DNA of 64,000 bases from M3007 sp044226205 (GTDB taxonomy: Bacteria > Bacteroidota > Bacteroidia > Chitinophagales > Saprospiraceae), in contig JBGAHL010000002.1 of the NCBI GenBank assembly GCA_044226205.1, positions 402,876-466,875 of the forward strand. The letters are read 5' to 3'. The stretch's first letter is position 1. The number at the start of each line of letters is the position of its first letter. The notes under the pieces are model-generated. The model saw nothing but the letters and a program-made list of their open reading frames with translations. It was not told where the DNA came from and did not search any database. Below, piece by piece: positions 18,089 through 27,033 of the stretch. The position numbers and the translations under genes were made by a program.

Positions 18089-19459
18089 ATGCCCACTGCA
18101 CTCACTATTGTATTTGTCGGCATCACGATTTTTTTGTCGCACTACTTCGCCTCGCTGTTTATCCGGACGAAGATACCGGATGTCCTTTGGTTGTTCACCA
18201 TCGGGTTGTTGCTGGGGCCGGTCGGTGGTGTGGTGAGGCCCGAAAACTTCGGAGCAGTTGGGCCGGTATTCACGACGATCACGCTGGTGTTTATCCTGTT
18301 TGAAAGCGGGATCGATCAGCGCATCGAGCCCCTGATCCACTCCCTCAGCGGTACGGCAAAGATCACGACGTATAACTTCATCGGCACCTGTCTGGTTGCC
18401 GGCAGCATCGCATATTTCTACACCGACCTGGGTTTGTTGCGCGCCCTGATGCTCGGCAGCATTGTCGGCGGCACCTCTTCGGCGGTCGTGACCACGCTGG
18501 CCAAACGGTTCCCCATGACCGAACGTACGCGAACGATCCTGGTGCTTGAATCGGCTTTTTCCGACGTTTTCACGCTGGCCGTGCCGCTTACGCTGCTGAC
18601 CGCCTACAAAATCGGCAAGGTGGACGTGGCGTTCGTCACCGGGCAAATGATCGCCGCTTTTATTCTGGCGGCCATGCTGGGCATCTCGGGTGCTTTTTTG
18701 TGGAGCATCTTGCTGCGCCGCATGCGGTTGTTGCAAAACACGGTGTTCACCACCCCCGCGTTTGTCTTCATTATTTACGGGGTTGTGGAACTGCTCAACT
18801 ACTCGGGGCCGATCGCCGCCCTGGCTTTCGGCATTACGCTGGGCAATATGGACGTGCTGGGGCCGCCCATCATGCGCAATGTTTTGTCGCGCAAACCCAT
18901 CACCCTCAACGACAACGAGCGGGCTTTTTTTTCGGAAGCCGTCTTTCTGCTGCGTACTTTTTTCTTCGTGTACATCGGTATTTCCGTGCGCCTCAACGAC
19001 TGGTGGCCGATGGCGCTGGGGGCCATCATCACCGGCGCCCTGTTCCTGATCCGAATCCCGATCGTGCGCATTTCCATGCCGCGCAGCACACCGCGCAAGG
19101 ACGCCGCTTTTGCCGCTGCCATGATTCCCAAAGGGCTCGGCGCCGCGGTGCTGGCCTCTTTGCCGGCCCAGCAAGGCGTACCCGGCGGCGATATGATTCA
19201 GTCAGTTGTGTTCTCCATCATCCTGTGCACCACGCTTTTTACCACAATTTTAACCTTTTTGGTGGACAAAACCTGGCTTGCCAACGTTTATATGTGGATT
19301 TTCGGCGTCTTGCGCATGGGCCGGAAATATGCCGAATCCTCGGAACAACCCACTCCCGAAGAGACTGAACTTGGCGAAGAGATCACGGAAAGCGAGATAC
19401 CTGCCCGGGATCTGGACGAGCTCGACGAAGTGACGCCGGAAGAAGAAAAGCCGGGGTAA
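18089..19459 (+). CDS. cation:proton antiporter (CPA family)
   Basis: 456 residues from the ATG at 18089; in-frame ATGs further upstream would run into the divergent DCC gene and encode no membrane segment. About 12 hydrophobic spans are visible. Typical exchanger features are GGTSSAVVTTLAKR near residue 130, a Glu/Asp-containing span around ESAFSDVFTL, and MIPKGLGAAVLASLPA near residue 350. The tail after the last span is strongly acidic (EETELGEEITESE and onward), probably cytoplasmic. Expected role is Na+ or K+ exchange for protons in the inner membrane. Ion specificity cannot be decided. Confidence 0.88.
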   Translation: MPTALTIVFVGITIFLSHYFASLFIRTKIPDVLWLFTIGLLLGPVGGVVRPENFGAVGPVFTTITLVFILFESGIDQRIEPLIHSLSGTAKITTYNFIGTCLVAGSIAYFYTDLGLLRALMLGSIVGGTSSAVVTTLAKRFPMTERTRTILVLESAFSDVFTLAVPLTLLTAYKIGKVDVAFVTGQMIAAFILAAMLGISGAFLWSILLRRMRLLQNTVFTTPAFVFIIYGVVELLNYSGPIAALAFGITLGNMDVLGPPIMRNVLSRKPITLNDNERAFFSEAVFLLRTFFFVYIGISVRLNDWWPMALGAIITGALFLIRIPIVRISMPRSTPRKDAAFAAAMIPKGLGAAVLASLPAQQGVPGGDMIQSVVFSIILCTTLFTTILTFLVDKTWLANVYMWIFGVLRMGRKYAESSEQPTPEETELGEEITESEIPARDLDELDEVTPEEEKPG

Positions 19460-19483
19460 TTTTGGCATAACTTTGCGCTTTTT

Positions 19484-19544
19484 ATCAACCACCCCCTAAC
19501 CCTATAAGGGTTCTAAACCCTTATAGGGTTAGGGGGTGGTTGAT
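19484..19544. repeat. perfect 27-bp inverted repeat (REP-like)
   Basis: Arms 19484-19510 and 19518-19544 are exactly complementary around a 7-base loop. The outer ends read ATCAACC/GGTTGAT and the core contains CCCTAACCCTATAAGGG. It lies 25 bases after the antiporter stop and 22 before the OstA-like start. There is no T-tract, so it is more likely a dispersed palindromic element than a standard terminator, although it could stop or stabilise transcripts. Confidence 0.85.
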
Positions 19545-19566
19545 AGCGGAGTTGCCGGAAGTCATT

Positions 19567-21399
19567 ATGCAAAAACTACTATCCATCCTGTCTTTGTTGT
19601 TGTTGCCGCTGCTGCTCGCAGCACAGCGGCCGACTGCCGCCTCGCCTGCCGACACGGCCGGGAAACTGAAAATCGAAACCTCCCTCTACGGCGAATACTA
19701 CCAGCTGCGCGGCGGCGCTTACGGACAAAAACTGAGCGGCAATGTGCGGCTCCGGCAGGAAAACACTCTGGTGTACTGCGATACGGCCCTCCTGTTTGGC
19801 GACGACGCCGTGCTGCGTGGCAATGTGGTCATGGAACAAGGCGACTCGATCAAAGTGTTTGCCGATTCGGTGCTCTATTTCGGGCTCACCCGGCAAAGCG
19901 ACCTTTTTGGCAATGTCGTGCTGGAAAATGCCCGCCAGCGCCTTTTCACCGAAAAACTCCACTACGACCTGGCCAACAAAATCGCCACGTACCACAACAA
20001 CGCCATGATGGACAACGGCAAAAGCCAGTTGAGCAGCCGTCACGGTTATTACTACGTCGATCAGCACGAGGCTTTTTTCAAAGGCAACGTGCTCATCACC
20101 GACCCCGACGCCACCGTGCGCACCGACACCATGGCCTTCAATACCGAGACCCAGGTGGCGCGGTTTCTGGCCCCTACGCGTATCACCCAGCTCGACAGCA
20201 AGGTGTACACCGAGGGCGGTTTTTATGACCTGGAAAATGACTTTGCCGAGTTCGACGTCAACCCGCAGTACGAACGGGAAGGCCAGCGCGGCCGGGCCAA
20301 AAAGATGCGCTACGACGGCCTCACCAAGGAATACATCCTCGACGGCGACGCTTACATCGAGGAAAAAAACAAGGAAGTCACCGCCGACGTGATCCGCTAC
20401 AACCTCGATACGGAGCAGGCCGTGTTGCGCGGTAACGCCCACTACCGCGACAGCACCCAGGACATCACAGGCGCCGAAATCCGCTACGACGACCGCAACA
20501 AAAGCTACCAGCTGCGCGGCCGCGGGCGCATCGTCGATCCGCCCAACATCATCGAGGCCGACTCGCTCGATTTCAACGATCAGTTGGGCGAAGGCCTTGC
20601 CCTCGGCAATGTGATCTGGCAGGACACGGCCGCCGATTTCACCGTGCTCTCCTGGCGCATGGACTACAACAAACAGTCGGACTACCTCTACGCCTTCGGA
20701 TCTTCCGGGCCGGAAGGCCCCGACGGACGGCCCCTGATGAAAACCCTCATCGACCGCGACACGCTCTTCATGTCGGCCGACACCCTCACCTCGTACAAGC
20801 CCGATTCGGCCAGCGAGGTCAGGCTCCTGTTGGCCTATCACGACGTGCGCATATTCAAGGACAATCTGCAGGGCGTGTGCGATTCCATGTCGTTCAGCAC
20901 CGCCGATTCTATCTTCTGGTTTTTTAAAATCCGGCAAATCCCGCTGCTCTGGTCCGACACCTCGCAGTTTTCGGGCGATACGATCAAGATGTTGCTGCGC
21001 AACAAAAGGCTCGACCGCATCTGGCTGAGACTCAACGCCCTGGTTATCAATTCGGAGGACGAGTTGTATTTCAACCAGATCAAGGGCAGGTACACGACCG
21101 CCTATTTCCGCGACAATCAGGTGAACAACATGTTTGTGGAGGGCAATGCCGAGGCGGTGTATTACGCCCTCGACGACAAAAGGGCCTACATCGGCGTCAA
21201 CGAAACGCAGTGCTCCGAAATGCGGCTCCTGTTTGGCGACAACAAGGTGGAAAGCGTCAAGTTTTACACCGAACCCAAGGGCAAGTTTTCACCCATGAGC
21301 CAGGCCGGCGGCGACACGAAAAAACTCGACGGGTTCTTTTGGGAAAAGCTGCGGCGACCCCGGTCGATAGCGGATTTGTTGCGGAGACGGGAGGAGTGA
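19567..21399 (+). CDS. OstA/LptA-like LPS-transport periplasmic protein
   Basis: 610 residues from the ATG at 19567, which begins a signal peptide (QKLLSILSLLLLPLLLAA, cleavage near AAQ). An upstream ATG at 19540 is inside the palindrome and is not favoured. The mature protein is a long beta-rich array with repeating patterns such as VYCDTALLFGDDAVLRGNV and YYVDQHEAFFKGNV that are typical of the OstA beta-jellyroll. It matches the large OstA-like family of Bacteroidota, longer than enterobacterial LptA. Expected role is carrying lipopolysaccharide across the periplasm to the outer membrane. No Lpt partner genes lie beside it. Confidence 0.85.
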   Translation: MQKLLSILSLLLLPLLLAAQRPTAASPADTAGKLKIETSLYGEYYQLRGGAYGQKLSGNVRLRQENTLVYCDTALLFGDDAVLRGNVVMEQGDSIKVFADSVLYFGLTRQSDLFGNVVLENARQRLFTEKLHYDLANKIATYHNNAMMDNGKSQLSSRHGYYYVDQHEAFFKGNVLITDPDATVRTDTMAFNTETQVARFLAPTRITQLDSKVYTEGGFYDLENDFAEFDVNPQYEREGQRGRAKKMRYDGLTKEYILDGDAYIEEKNKEVTADVIRYNLDTEQAVLRGNAHYRDSTQDITGAEIRYDDRNKSYQLRGRGRIVDPPNIIEADSLDFNDQLGEGLALGNVIWQDTAADFTVLSWRMDYNKQSDYLYAFGSSGPEGPDGRPLMKTLIDRDTLFMSADTLTSYKPDSASEVRLLLAYHDVRIFKDNLQGVCDSMSFSTADSIFWFFKIRQIPLLWSDTSQFSGDTIKMLLRNKRLDRIWLRLNALVINSEDELYFNQIKGRYTTAYFRDNQVNNMFVEGNAEAVYYALDDKRAYIGVNETQCSEMRLLFGDNKVESVKFYTEPKGKFSPMSQAGGDTKKLDGFFWEKLRRPRSIADLLRRREE

Positions 21400-21446
21400 G
21401 GTTTGGGTGAAAAAGATTATTTTTTGTGCAAATTCAAGTTTAGGGC

Positions 21447-21671
21447 ATGTACATATACAAGAACATTATCACGATCGAGCCGGGTAAAAGAAGCGGCAAA
21501 CCGTGTATTCGGAGCATGCGTATAACGGTCGAAGATGTGCTGCGATGGCTGGCGTCCGGCATGTCTTTTCAGGATATTCTGGCCGACTTTCCCGAACTGA
21601 CCCAGGAAGATCTTGTTGCAGCACTGGAATTTGCGGCTATGAGACAACAGCGTACAGTTATTGCTGCGTGA
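21447..21671 (+). CDS. DUF433-family antitoxin-like protein
   Basis: 74 residues with the DUF433 signature: ITIEPGKRSGKPCIRSMRIT, then VEDVLRWLASGMS, DILADFPEL and EDLVAALEFA. The family is a helix-turn-helix antitoxin normally encoded just ahead of a DUF5615 PIN-like toxin. Here no toxin follows: the gene ends by overlapping the last 14 bases of the convergent DUF6326 gene. So it is an orphan antitoxin, or the toxin has been lost. Confidence 0.85.
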   Translation: MYIYKNIITIEPGKRSGKPCIRSMRITVEDVLRWLASGMSFQDILADFPELTQEDLVAALEFAAMRQQRTVIAA

Positions 21672-22086
21672 TATGCGAGATTTTCTCCCACTTCCACGCC
21701 TGCCAGACAATGATCAGGGTAATTCCACTTTCCAGAAAGGATAAAAAGACATAAAACAGCCTCCATTCCGACATGGACGAAATGCCGACCAGCAAGGTGA
21801 ATAAGGTGAAAAATAATCCGACGCCTATGTTCAGCCATTTTGTCAATTTAGGCGAAAGCATCAGGGACAGGAATATCAATAAAGCAGGAAGGGTCAGGAT
21901 AAAAGTTGCCATGAACAGTTTCATGGGCGAGTCCAGCATATTTTGCCCGTTCAAAAGCCCTTCCACTTTTCGGGGAACGTACAACTCAAAGTAGTCTCCG
22001 TAAATGTAACAAAACATGACGCCTGTCCACAATGCAGAGAGTTTAAGTCTAATGTTTACTTTGAAGTCTTCCAATTGATTTGCCAT
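21658..22086 (-). CDS. small membrane protein, DUF6326-like
   Basis: 142 residues with four hydrophobic spans. An N-terminal region ending in SALWTGVMFCYIYGDYFELYVP is characteristic of the DUF6326 group. No catalytic motif is seen and the function is unknown. It starts 12 bases after the DUF4386 gene on the same strand, so the two are probably co-transcribed. Its 3' end overlaps the convergent DUF433 gene. Confidence 0.8.
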   Translation of the reverse strand: MANQLEDFKVNIRLKLSALWTGVMFCYIYGDYFELYVPRKVEGLLNGQNMLDSPMKLFMATFILTLPALLIFLSLMLSPKLTKWLNIGVGLFFTLFTLLVGISSMSEWRLFYVFLSFLESGITLIIVWQAWKWEKISHITQQ

Positions 22087-22098
22087 TTTTTCCTGTTT

Positions 22099-22782
22099 TT
22101 ATTTTTCTCTTGCTCCGACGATTAAAAGCCACAGGCAGGCGCCTATTTCTCCAAGGCTTGCCGGCAAGCTGATGTACGAGGAAATGCCGAGTTGTGCATA
22201 ATCGGGAATTAATGTGCGGCCAAGGAAATTGATTAAATAGCCGAAGCAGCCCAGCATTAAAAGCAGCCCCAAGGCTTTGGGAAGAAAGTTGGACTTAAAC
22301 ACCAGATAACCGAACGGGAACAGCCAAAGCCCTGAAAATACATGGATAAGCCGCATGCCATCGTCGTACTGATCGATTTGGAACAATACCTGCGACTGTA
22401 TTTGTTCGGGAGAAAACACGTTGAGGTAAGCGGGGCTTTTGATCAGGGAAAGCGCCGTAAATTCATGTTGAGCATTTATGAAATACATCGGGACGCTGAT
22501 GACTGCCAGCAAAACCATCAGCCTGGCCATGTTTTCATTGACGGGAGCGAGCAAACGATACAAAACAATTGGCAAAAACAGGAAGAACCCGTAGCAAAAC
22601 AGGCCGCCGACAATTCCCAACCTGAACAGCCATTCATGGTTTGTTATATGTTGAAAAGTCAGGGCGGCATCGTCGTAATCGATCAGCCTGGAAGGAACAT
22701 ACATCAAACTGAATATTCCCGTAAGCACGACTCCCAGGTACAGGAGTCCTGCGATTCTTGATGTTTTGTTTTTGTCTTTCAT
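22099..22782 (-). CDS. DUF4386 membrane protein
   Basis: 227 residues with about six hydrophobic spans. The start SRIAGLLYLGVVLTGIFSL and the LIHVFSGLWLFPFGYLVFKS segment are typical of DUF4386. The function of the family is unknown. It is the first gene of a two-gene unit with the DUF6326-like protein downstream. The 295 bases upstream hold no gene, only the repeat at 22968-23045. Confidence 0.85.
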   Translation of the reverse strand: MKDKNKTSRIAGLLYLGVVLTGIFSLMYVPSRLIDYDDAALTFQHITNHEWLFRLGIVGGLFCYGFFLFLPIVLYRLLAPVNENMARLMVLLAVISVPMYFINAQHEFTALSLIKSPAYLNVFSPEQIQSQVLFQIDQYDDGMRLIHVFSGLWLFPFGYLVFKSNFLPKALGLLLMLGCFGYLINFLGRTLIPDYAQLGISSYISLPASLGEIGACLWLLIVGAREK

Positions 22783-22967
22783 AAACTTGATGGGTCAAAA
22801 AAACCACGCCCAGCCGCTTTTATCTGCGAGACACTACCCTTCCGATGGCGCATTTCCGCCATTTCTCCCGATCTGGAAGGGCAAGTTTAAGCGGTTTTAC
22901 ACTTGTGCCAGTACGCTCCCGTGACATTTAACCTTTCCATTACTTTTTGTTTTTTGGGCTGGGCTGT

Positions 22968-23045
22968 GGCAGGCGTTCTTTTCCCTGGCCTTCGTTTGGA
23001 GGCGTTGTTGGAGTCGCAAATCTTCGGGATTGGCGGCGGATTTGT
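22968..23045. repeat. direct repeat copy A flanking the RhuM gene pair
   Basis: Shares GGCAGGCGTTCTTTTC, GGCGTTGTTGGAGT, a CTTCG block and GCGGCGG, in the same order and spacing, with 24704-24775. It is imperfect and both copies have the same orientation. The remaining bases of the 22783-23077 gap show nothing I can support as a gene. Confidence 0.6.
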
Positions 23046-23077
23046 GACGGGGAAAGGAGGGGTGAGGCGGGTGTGAC

Positions 23078-23509
23078 TTACCCTTTGATCGTTTTTTCCG
23101 CGTTGAACAGGCTGATGACGATCGGTTTGAGCAAGGCGCCTATTTTCTCTCTGTTTCTGGCGATCCATTCATCGATCTCCGGTTTTTGAGTCGACAAATC
23201 GATCATCAGCGCCTGGTCCTTTTTACCTTCTTTTCCAAATTGCCTGGCCCTTCTGGCCTTCTCTTCCCAGGAAAGATTGACGACTCCGCTGGTTACCACT
23301 AACTCATCAATATCCTCGTCATATTCGATCTCCTCATCGTTGTAGTAGATGTTTTGCTCTGGTATGACGATGCCCCCTCTGGCCAAAACCAAAGCATCCC
23401 GCACGTTCACCTGCCTGGTGGTGTTTTCATCAAGCACAACGCCTTCTAAATTGTGGCCACCGTTCACCAGGTCAACAGCTTCCTTAACCGTTAGAATTTT
23501 CATCGTCAT
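23078..23509 (-). CDS. uncharacterised protein downstream of the RhuM-family gene
   Basis: 143 residues from the first of two close ATGs (23509 or 23503). I do not recognise a family. The first 30 residues (VKEAVDLVNGGHNLEGVVL) read like an alpha/beta unit. A very acidic patch with IEYDEDIDEL lies in the middle, followed by a basic helix around EEKARRARQFGKEGKK. No transmembrane segment or signal peptide is seen. It lies 55 bases downstream of the RhuM-family gene on the same strand and is enclosed with it by two direct repeats. Function unknown; it could act with RhuM. Confidence 0.6.
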   Translation of the reverse strand: MTMKILTVKEAVDLVNGGHNLEGVVLDENTTRQVNVRDALVLARGGIVIPEQNIYYNDEEIEYDEDIDELVVTSGVVNLSWEEKARRARQFGKEGKKDQALMIDLSTQKPEIDEWIARNREKIGALLKPIVISLFNAEKTIKG

Positions 23510-23564
23510 GGTTTTTGAATTTGTGCTCAGGATAAGTGCTGGTGATATTGCTCATACCATTGAT

Positions 23565-24593
23565 TTATGCTTTTTTATCCTTGATTTGTTGTTCCAGTGC
23601 GCGCAAGTCTTCCATGTCCTGGGCATCTGCGGCCTGGGCTTCGGCAGTTTTTCGGCGCTGGTCAAATTGTGCGTACACTTCCCTGACTTTTTGTTCCATC
23701 GTCTCATGGGTGACGGAGCCGGCGTTTTGTAGTATTTCTTTGTCTTGAAATGCCAGCAGGCGGTCTACATTGTCGCGCCAGAAATCCATAGTGAGGCTTT
23801 GCTGGTTTTTGGCTCGAAGCTCGGCAGTCTCCAGGAAAATTACGACTAAACGGTTGAGGGTATCTATTTCATCATGGCTCAGATAATTTTTAGCGATGAT
23901 GATATCCTGTTTGCGTACCACATTACCTTTCCAGGCTGTCAGGCCCATATTGGGTTGATTAGCATCGGCGCGGGCCAGGATCAGTTCTGCGGCAGTCTTG
24001 TTGGTAACGGCATAAAGCAGTTTGTTCTGGATTTCGGCAAAGAACATTTGGGTAGCCTTATCGGAGGCATCGTAGTCGGTACTCAACGCCAACAAATCCT
24101 TGATCTTTTGGTAAAAACGCTTTTCGGATGCCCGTATATCCCGGATCCGTTCGAGCAGTTCATCAAAGTAATCGGGGCGGCCATCGGGGTTTTTGAGCCT
24201 TTCGTCATCTATGGCAAAGCCCTTGACCATATAGGATTTCAGGTGTTGGTTGGCCCAAATCCTGAATTGGGTGCCCCGCTTGCTGCGCACCCGAAAACCG
24301 ATGGCCAAAATCATCTCCAAGGCATAGAAGGCTACCTCGTATTGTTTGCCGTCGGCGGCAGTTGTAAAGAAATTCTTTACAACTGAATTTCCATCTAATT
24401 CCCTCTCTTCCAGTATATTAGATATGTGTTGGCCTATATTTTGCTTGGAGGTGTCAAAAAGTTCGGCGAGTTGGTTTTGGTTCACCCACACGCTACCGTC
24501 GCGGGCGAAAAGCGTCACATTGGCCTTGCCGTCGGCTGTGTTGTAAATGATGATGGGGAGGTTTTCCATGGATGTATTATAAAACTTATCCAA
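23565..24593 (-). CDS. RhuM-family protein
   Basis: 342 residues (a second ATG at 24569 would shorten it by eight). RhuM hallmarks are VWVNQNQLAELFDTSKQNIGQHI, a helix-turn-helix-like start, then EVAFYALEMILAIGFRVRS and FRIWANQHLKSYMVKGF. The C-terminal third is helical and charged, ending in a likely coiled coil. The family was named for a Salmonella pathogenicity-island gene and is common in mobile and accessory regions; its biochemical role is not established. The surroundings (repeats, decayed IS, AT-rich gene) agree with an acquired cassette. Confidence 0.9.
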   Translation of the reverse strand: MDKFYNTSMENLPIIIYNTADGKANVTLFARDGSVWVNQNQLAELFDTSKQNIGQHISNILEERELDGNSVVKNFFTTAADGKQYEVAFYALEMILAIGFRVRSKRGTQFRIWANQHLKSYMVKGFAIDDERLKNPDGRPDYFDELLERIRDIRASEKRFYQKIKDLLALSTDYDASDKATQMFFAEIQNKLLYAVTNKTAAELILARADANQPNMGLTAWKGNVVRKQDIIIAKNYLSHDEIDTLNRLVVIFLETAELRAKNQQSLTMDFWRDNVDRLLAFQDKEILQNAGSVTHETMEQKVREVYAQFDQRRKTAEAQAADAQDMEDLRALEQQIKDKKA

Positions 24594-24703
24594 GATGAAA
24601 GTTGAATATTATTCTATCACATGCTGCGCGCCGTTGAAAGTCTGGAAGTTGCTGGCGGCCTTTTGGTGATTCGTGATATCTTCGTTTTCGATGTATGGGC
24701 CGC

Positions 24704-24775
24704 GGCAGGCGTTCTTTTCTTTAGCCACTGATTAGTGGCGTTGTTGGAGTTGCAGACCTTCGAAGGGGCGGCGGT
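24704..24775. repeat. direct repeat copy B flanking the RhuM gene pair
   Basis: Second copy of the element at 22968-23045. This copy includes a perfect small hairpin GCCACT-GATT-AGTGGC at 24724-24739 that copy A lacks. It lies 110 bases upstream of the RhuM-family start. Confidence 0.6.
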
Positions 24776-24869
24776 ACAGGATTAGGCGGAGTGAGGTATT
24801 TAGAATATTCTATTAAACCTTACTTAGATTTGAGGTCGAAAATAACTTAGGGTTGTTGTGCTATGATAA

Positions 24870-25719
24870 TCAATTTGTTAGGCAAAAATTCCACAACCCA
24901 GCACAAACACCAGCAACGACATTGTAAAGTGCAATATCCCTACATCTCAATCTGTCAGATAAAAAGCGATACCTTTTAAATCCACCAATCGAATGTTCTT
25001 AAGCGGATTGTTCTTTGATTTTTTGAAGGGTATTCCAAGGTTTTGAGGGGCATAGTCTTTTTCGATCCCCAAAAAGCCTAAATCCACCCAAATTGGCTGC
25101 TCGTCAAACCAGCATTTGTCTTCTGGCGGGAGTTCTACTTTCAACATCGCGTAATCGTGAGTGGAACCCGGGTAGGTTTTACTGAGGTATTTGATTTGCT
25201 TTTTACCATTGGCCAAAACAAGAAATTTTAGGGTGTGCGATTTTTTTTGCCACTGTAATCTTCTTTTTGTTCTTCCTGATTACCAGGCCTTTGTCTACGT
25301 TGCTCCGTTACATCCATGATGATTTCGCTCTCCCCTGACCAATGTTCTTTGAATTCTTCAACACTTTGATACGTGCGTTTGGGCAGGTAACCTCCTTTGT
25401 CCAATGCCGATTGAAGCACTCGCAATCCCAAGGCCTGATTTTGGTAGGCATTGGCGCCATCCAATCCGAAAGTCAAGCCCAGCAAATCATACGTCAGGCC
25501 ACTTTTTACGCTGTACAGTGTGAAGAATAGCAGATCGGCGTACGTCCGGAATGTACTGCTGGCCGTTGAATTATTTTGACGTTCGGCCATCGATACCCCG
25601 AAGAGCATTTCATAGGCTTGACCAAACAGGTCCACCAATTTGAAAAACTGTTCCTCGGATAGCCCGGTACTCGCTTTCCATTGCCGGTCGTTTCGAACTT
25701 CTTGGTAACTAATCGCCAT
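24870..25719 (-). pseudogene. decayed DDE transposase of an IS (two-frame, internal deletion)
   Basis: The first frame starts at 25719 and covers the N-terminal helix-turn-helix part and the first catalytic region up to DVTEQRRQRPGNQ. At a run of eight T on the plus strand (25241-25248; A8 in the mRNA) a -1 shift continues into the second frame with STHDYAMLK and the second Asp in DLGFLG. Near 24996-25003 the frame breaks again. The normal C-terminus (EHSIGGFKRYRF, then CAGLWNF) is present in another frame down to the stop at 24870, and part of the segment before EHS is missing. So the element is dead by deletion, whereas the A8 site may be the family's natural frameshift. Candidate end repeats share GTTGTTGTG at 24852-24860 and, inverted, 25772-25780. 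Confidence 0.85.
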
Positions 25720-25863
25720 AAAACCTGATTTTCATCCAAAAGTACAAATATTGATATTCAATCTTTTACGTCACAACAACTCTCTTGAAAATTTGCTAGT
25801 GCGAGTGATTTAGCATCGCATGTTCAATATGGATACTTCGCAGAAGGAGAAGCATAGTGTTTT

Positions 25864-27033
25864 CTATATGCCATAATAAGTCCTTAATTTATTAAGGATA
25901 TTATTAAATCTCTCTTGAACGCCTTCCTCCATTTCAAGAGTGAGCATTATTTCGAGGTTGAAGTCTTTTTCTCCAAGTTTTATTTGCTGGATTGCAGTAT
26001 TTATTCGCCGTTGAAAGTCAAAAGGGAAATCCCAAATAATTCTTGCTGGCTTGGCAGCGAATTCTGCAAGAGCATATTTAGCATCTTCAAAATCTTCGCC
26101 AATATTAGCACTCCTCGTAGTAAGAATCCAATTTAATACCCGTTCATATAATTCAGAATATCTAATAGAGATATAATATAATCCTTTTAAGTCAGGAGAC
26201 ACCCCCGATCCACCTATAAATCTATTCAATGCTAAATTTATAATATTTTCTATGCTAGTAAGAATATTCAAAAACGATGAAATTCTTTCATTTGCCCAAT
26301 TTGGGATTTCTTTATATTCTAGTAAAGTATGTTGAGGTTCGGTTAAAAGTGAATACTCTATGTCATTTTTTAAGAATTCTTTTTTTTGAATTTCATCAAC
26401 TAAAGTTTGTGACAAAAATAGATATTCGTAATAATCTTTTTTTTCAAACAAAATTTTTAAAGATTTATCAGATAATTTAAATCTAAAGAATTCCGGAATC
26501 TCTTCATTAAAAGATTTTCTAATTTTTAAACTATCTTTGAACAAATAAGATAATTGAATTTTTAATGTGCTGATAATATCTTGAGCTTTTTCAAAGGGGA
26601 AGGTCCAAGTTTTTGATCTGGTTCTTATATCATCTAAAAATTCAAATATTTTAACATCGTCTACTATGCTAGTGAAGTCACCATTTTTATTACTAATCCA
26701 AAATTCAAACGCATTTAAGGTTCTTTTCTCAATAAAGCAAAATATTGGTATCCCCTTCTGTTTAGCTACCAGAAACTCATTATTAGTAATAGATTTACCA
26801 TTTTCAATAATGCTTCCATAACGACTGCCCACAATAAGAACTAGAATATCAGCATTTTCTTTAACTATTTTCATACAATTTTCAATTGTATTAATATCTG
26901 GAGAAATAGGAAAGTTCTCAAATTCCGAAAGTATTGGATTATGCCCAGACATTTTTATAAACTCTGAAATATCTGTCCTAATTTGAGACAGATCAAAGCA
27001 AGTCGAACTGACAAATATATTTATATTATCCAT
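25864..27033 (-). CDS. DUF4062-domain protein, strongly AT-rich
   Basis: 389 residues from the ATG at 27033; an ATG at 27066 adds eleven residues of no obvious value. The N-terminal domain has the DUF4062 signature: INIFVSSTCFDL, then DISEFIKMSGHNPILSEF, ADILVLIVGSRYGS and GIPIFCFIE, predicted as a flavodoxin- or TIR-like alpha/beta fold (inference). The rest, about 150-389, is mainly helical with no recognised domain. In other proteins DUF4062 precedes STAND/NACHT or effector modules; here none is seen. Base composition and codon use (many AAA, ATA, TTA) differ sharply from the GC-rich neighbours, a sign of recent transfer. A role in stress or phage response is possible but not shown. Confidence 0.85.
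   Translation of the reverse strand: MDNINIFVSSTCFDLSQIRTDISEFIKMSGHNPILSEFENFPISPDINTIENCMKIVKENADILVLIVGSRYGSIIENGKSITNNEFLVAKQKGIPIFCFIEKRTLNAFEFWISNKNGDFTSIVDDVKIFEFLDDIRTRSKTWTFPFEKAQDIISTLKIQLSYLFKDSLKIRKSFNEEIPEFFRFKLSDKSLKILFEKKDYYEYLFLSQTLVDEIQKKEFLKNDIEYSLLTEPQHTLLEYKEIPNWANERISSFLNILTSIENIINLALNRFIGGSGVSPDLKGLYYISIRYSELYERVLNWILTTRSANIGEDFEDAKYALAEFAAKPARIIWDFPFDFQRRINTAIQQIKLGEKDFNLEIMLTLEMEEGVQERFNNILNKLRTYYGI

Noticed and set aside
22887..23168. Minus-strand frame of 93 codons covering repeat copy A
   Set aside because: Basic low-complexity translation that overlaps the end of the better-supported gene at 23078.
24609..24720. Minus-strand stretch reading like a coding end (PYIENEDITNHQ, then NFQTFNGAQ, stop at 24609)
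   Set aside because: Upstream it meets a stop inside the repeat and no start is available; too short to call, possibly a remnant.
25241..25248. A8 run read as a simple inactivating frameshift
   Set aside because: Such runs are natural frameshift sites in IS transposases; the deletion near 25000 is the better evidence of decay.
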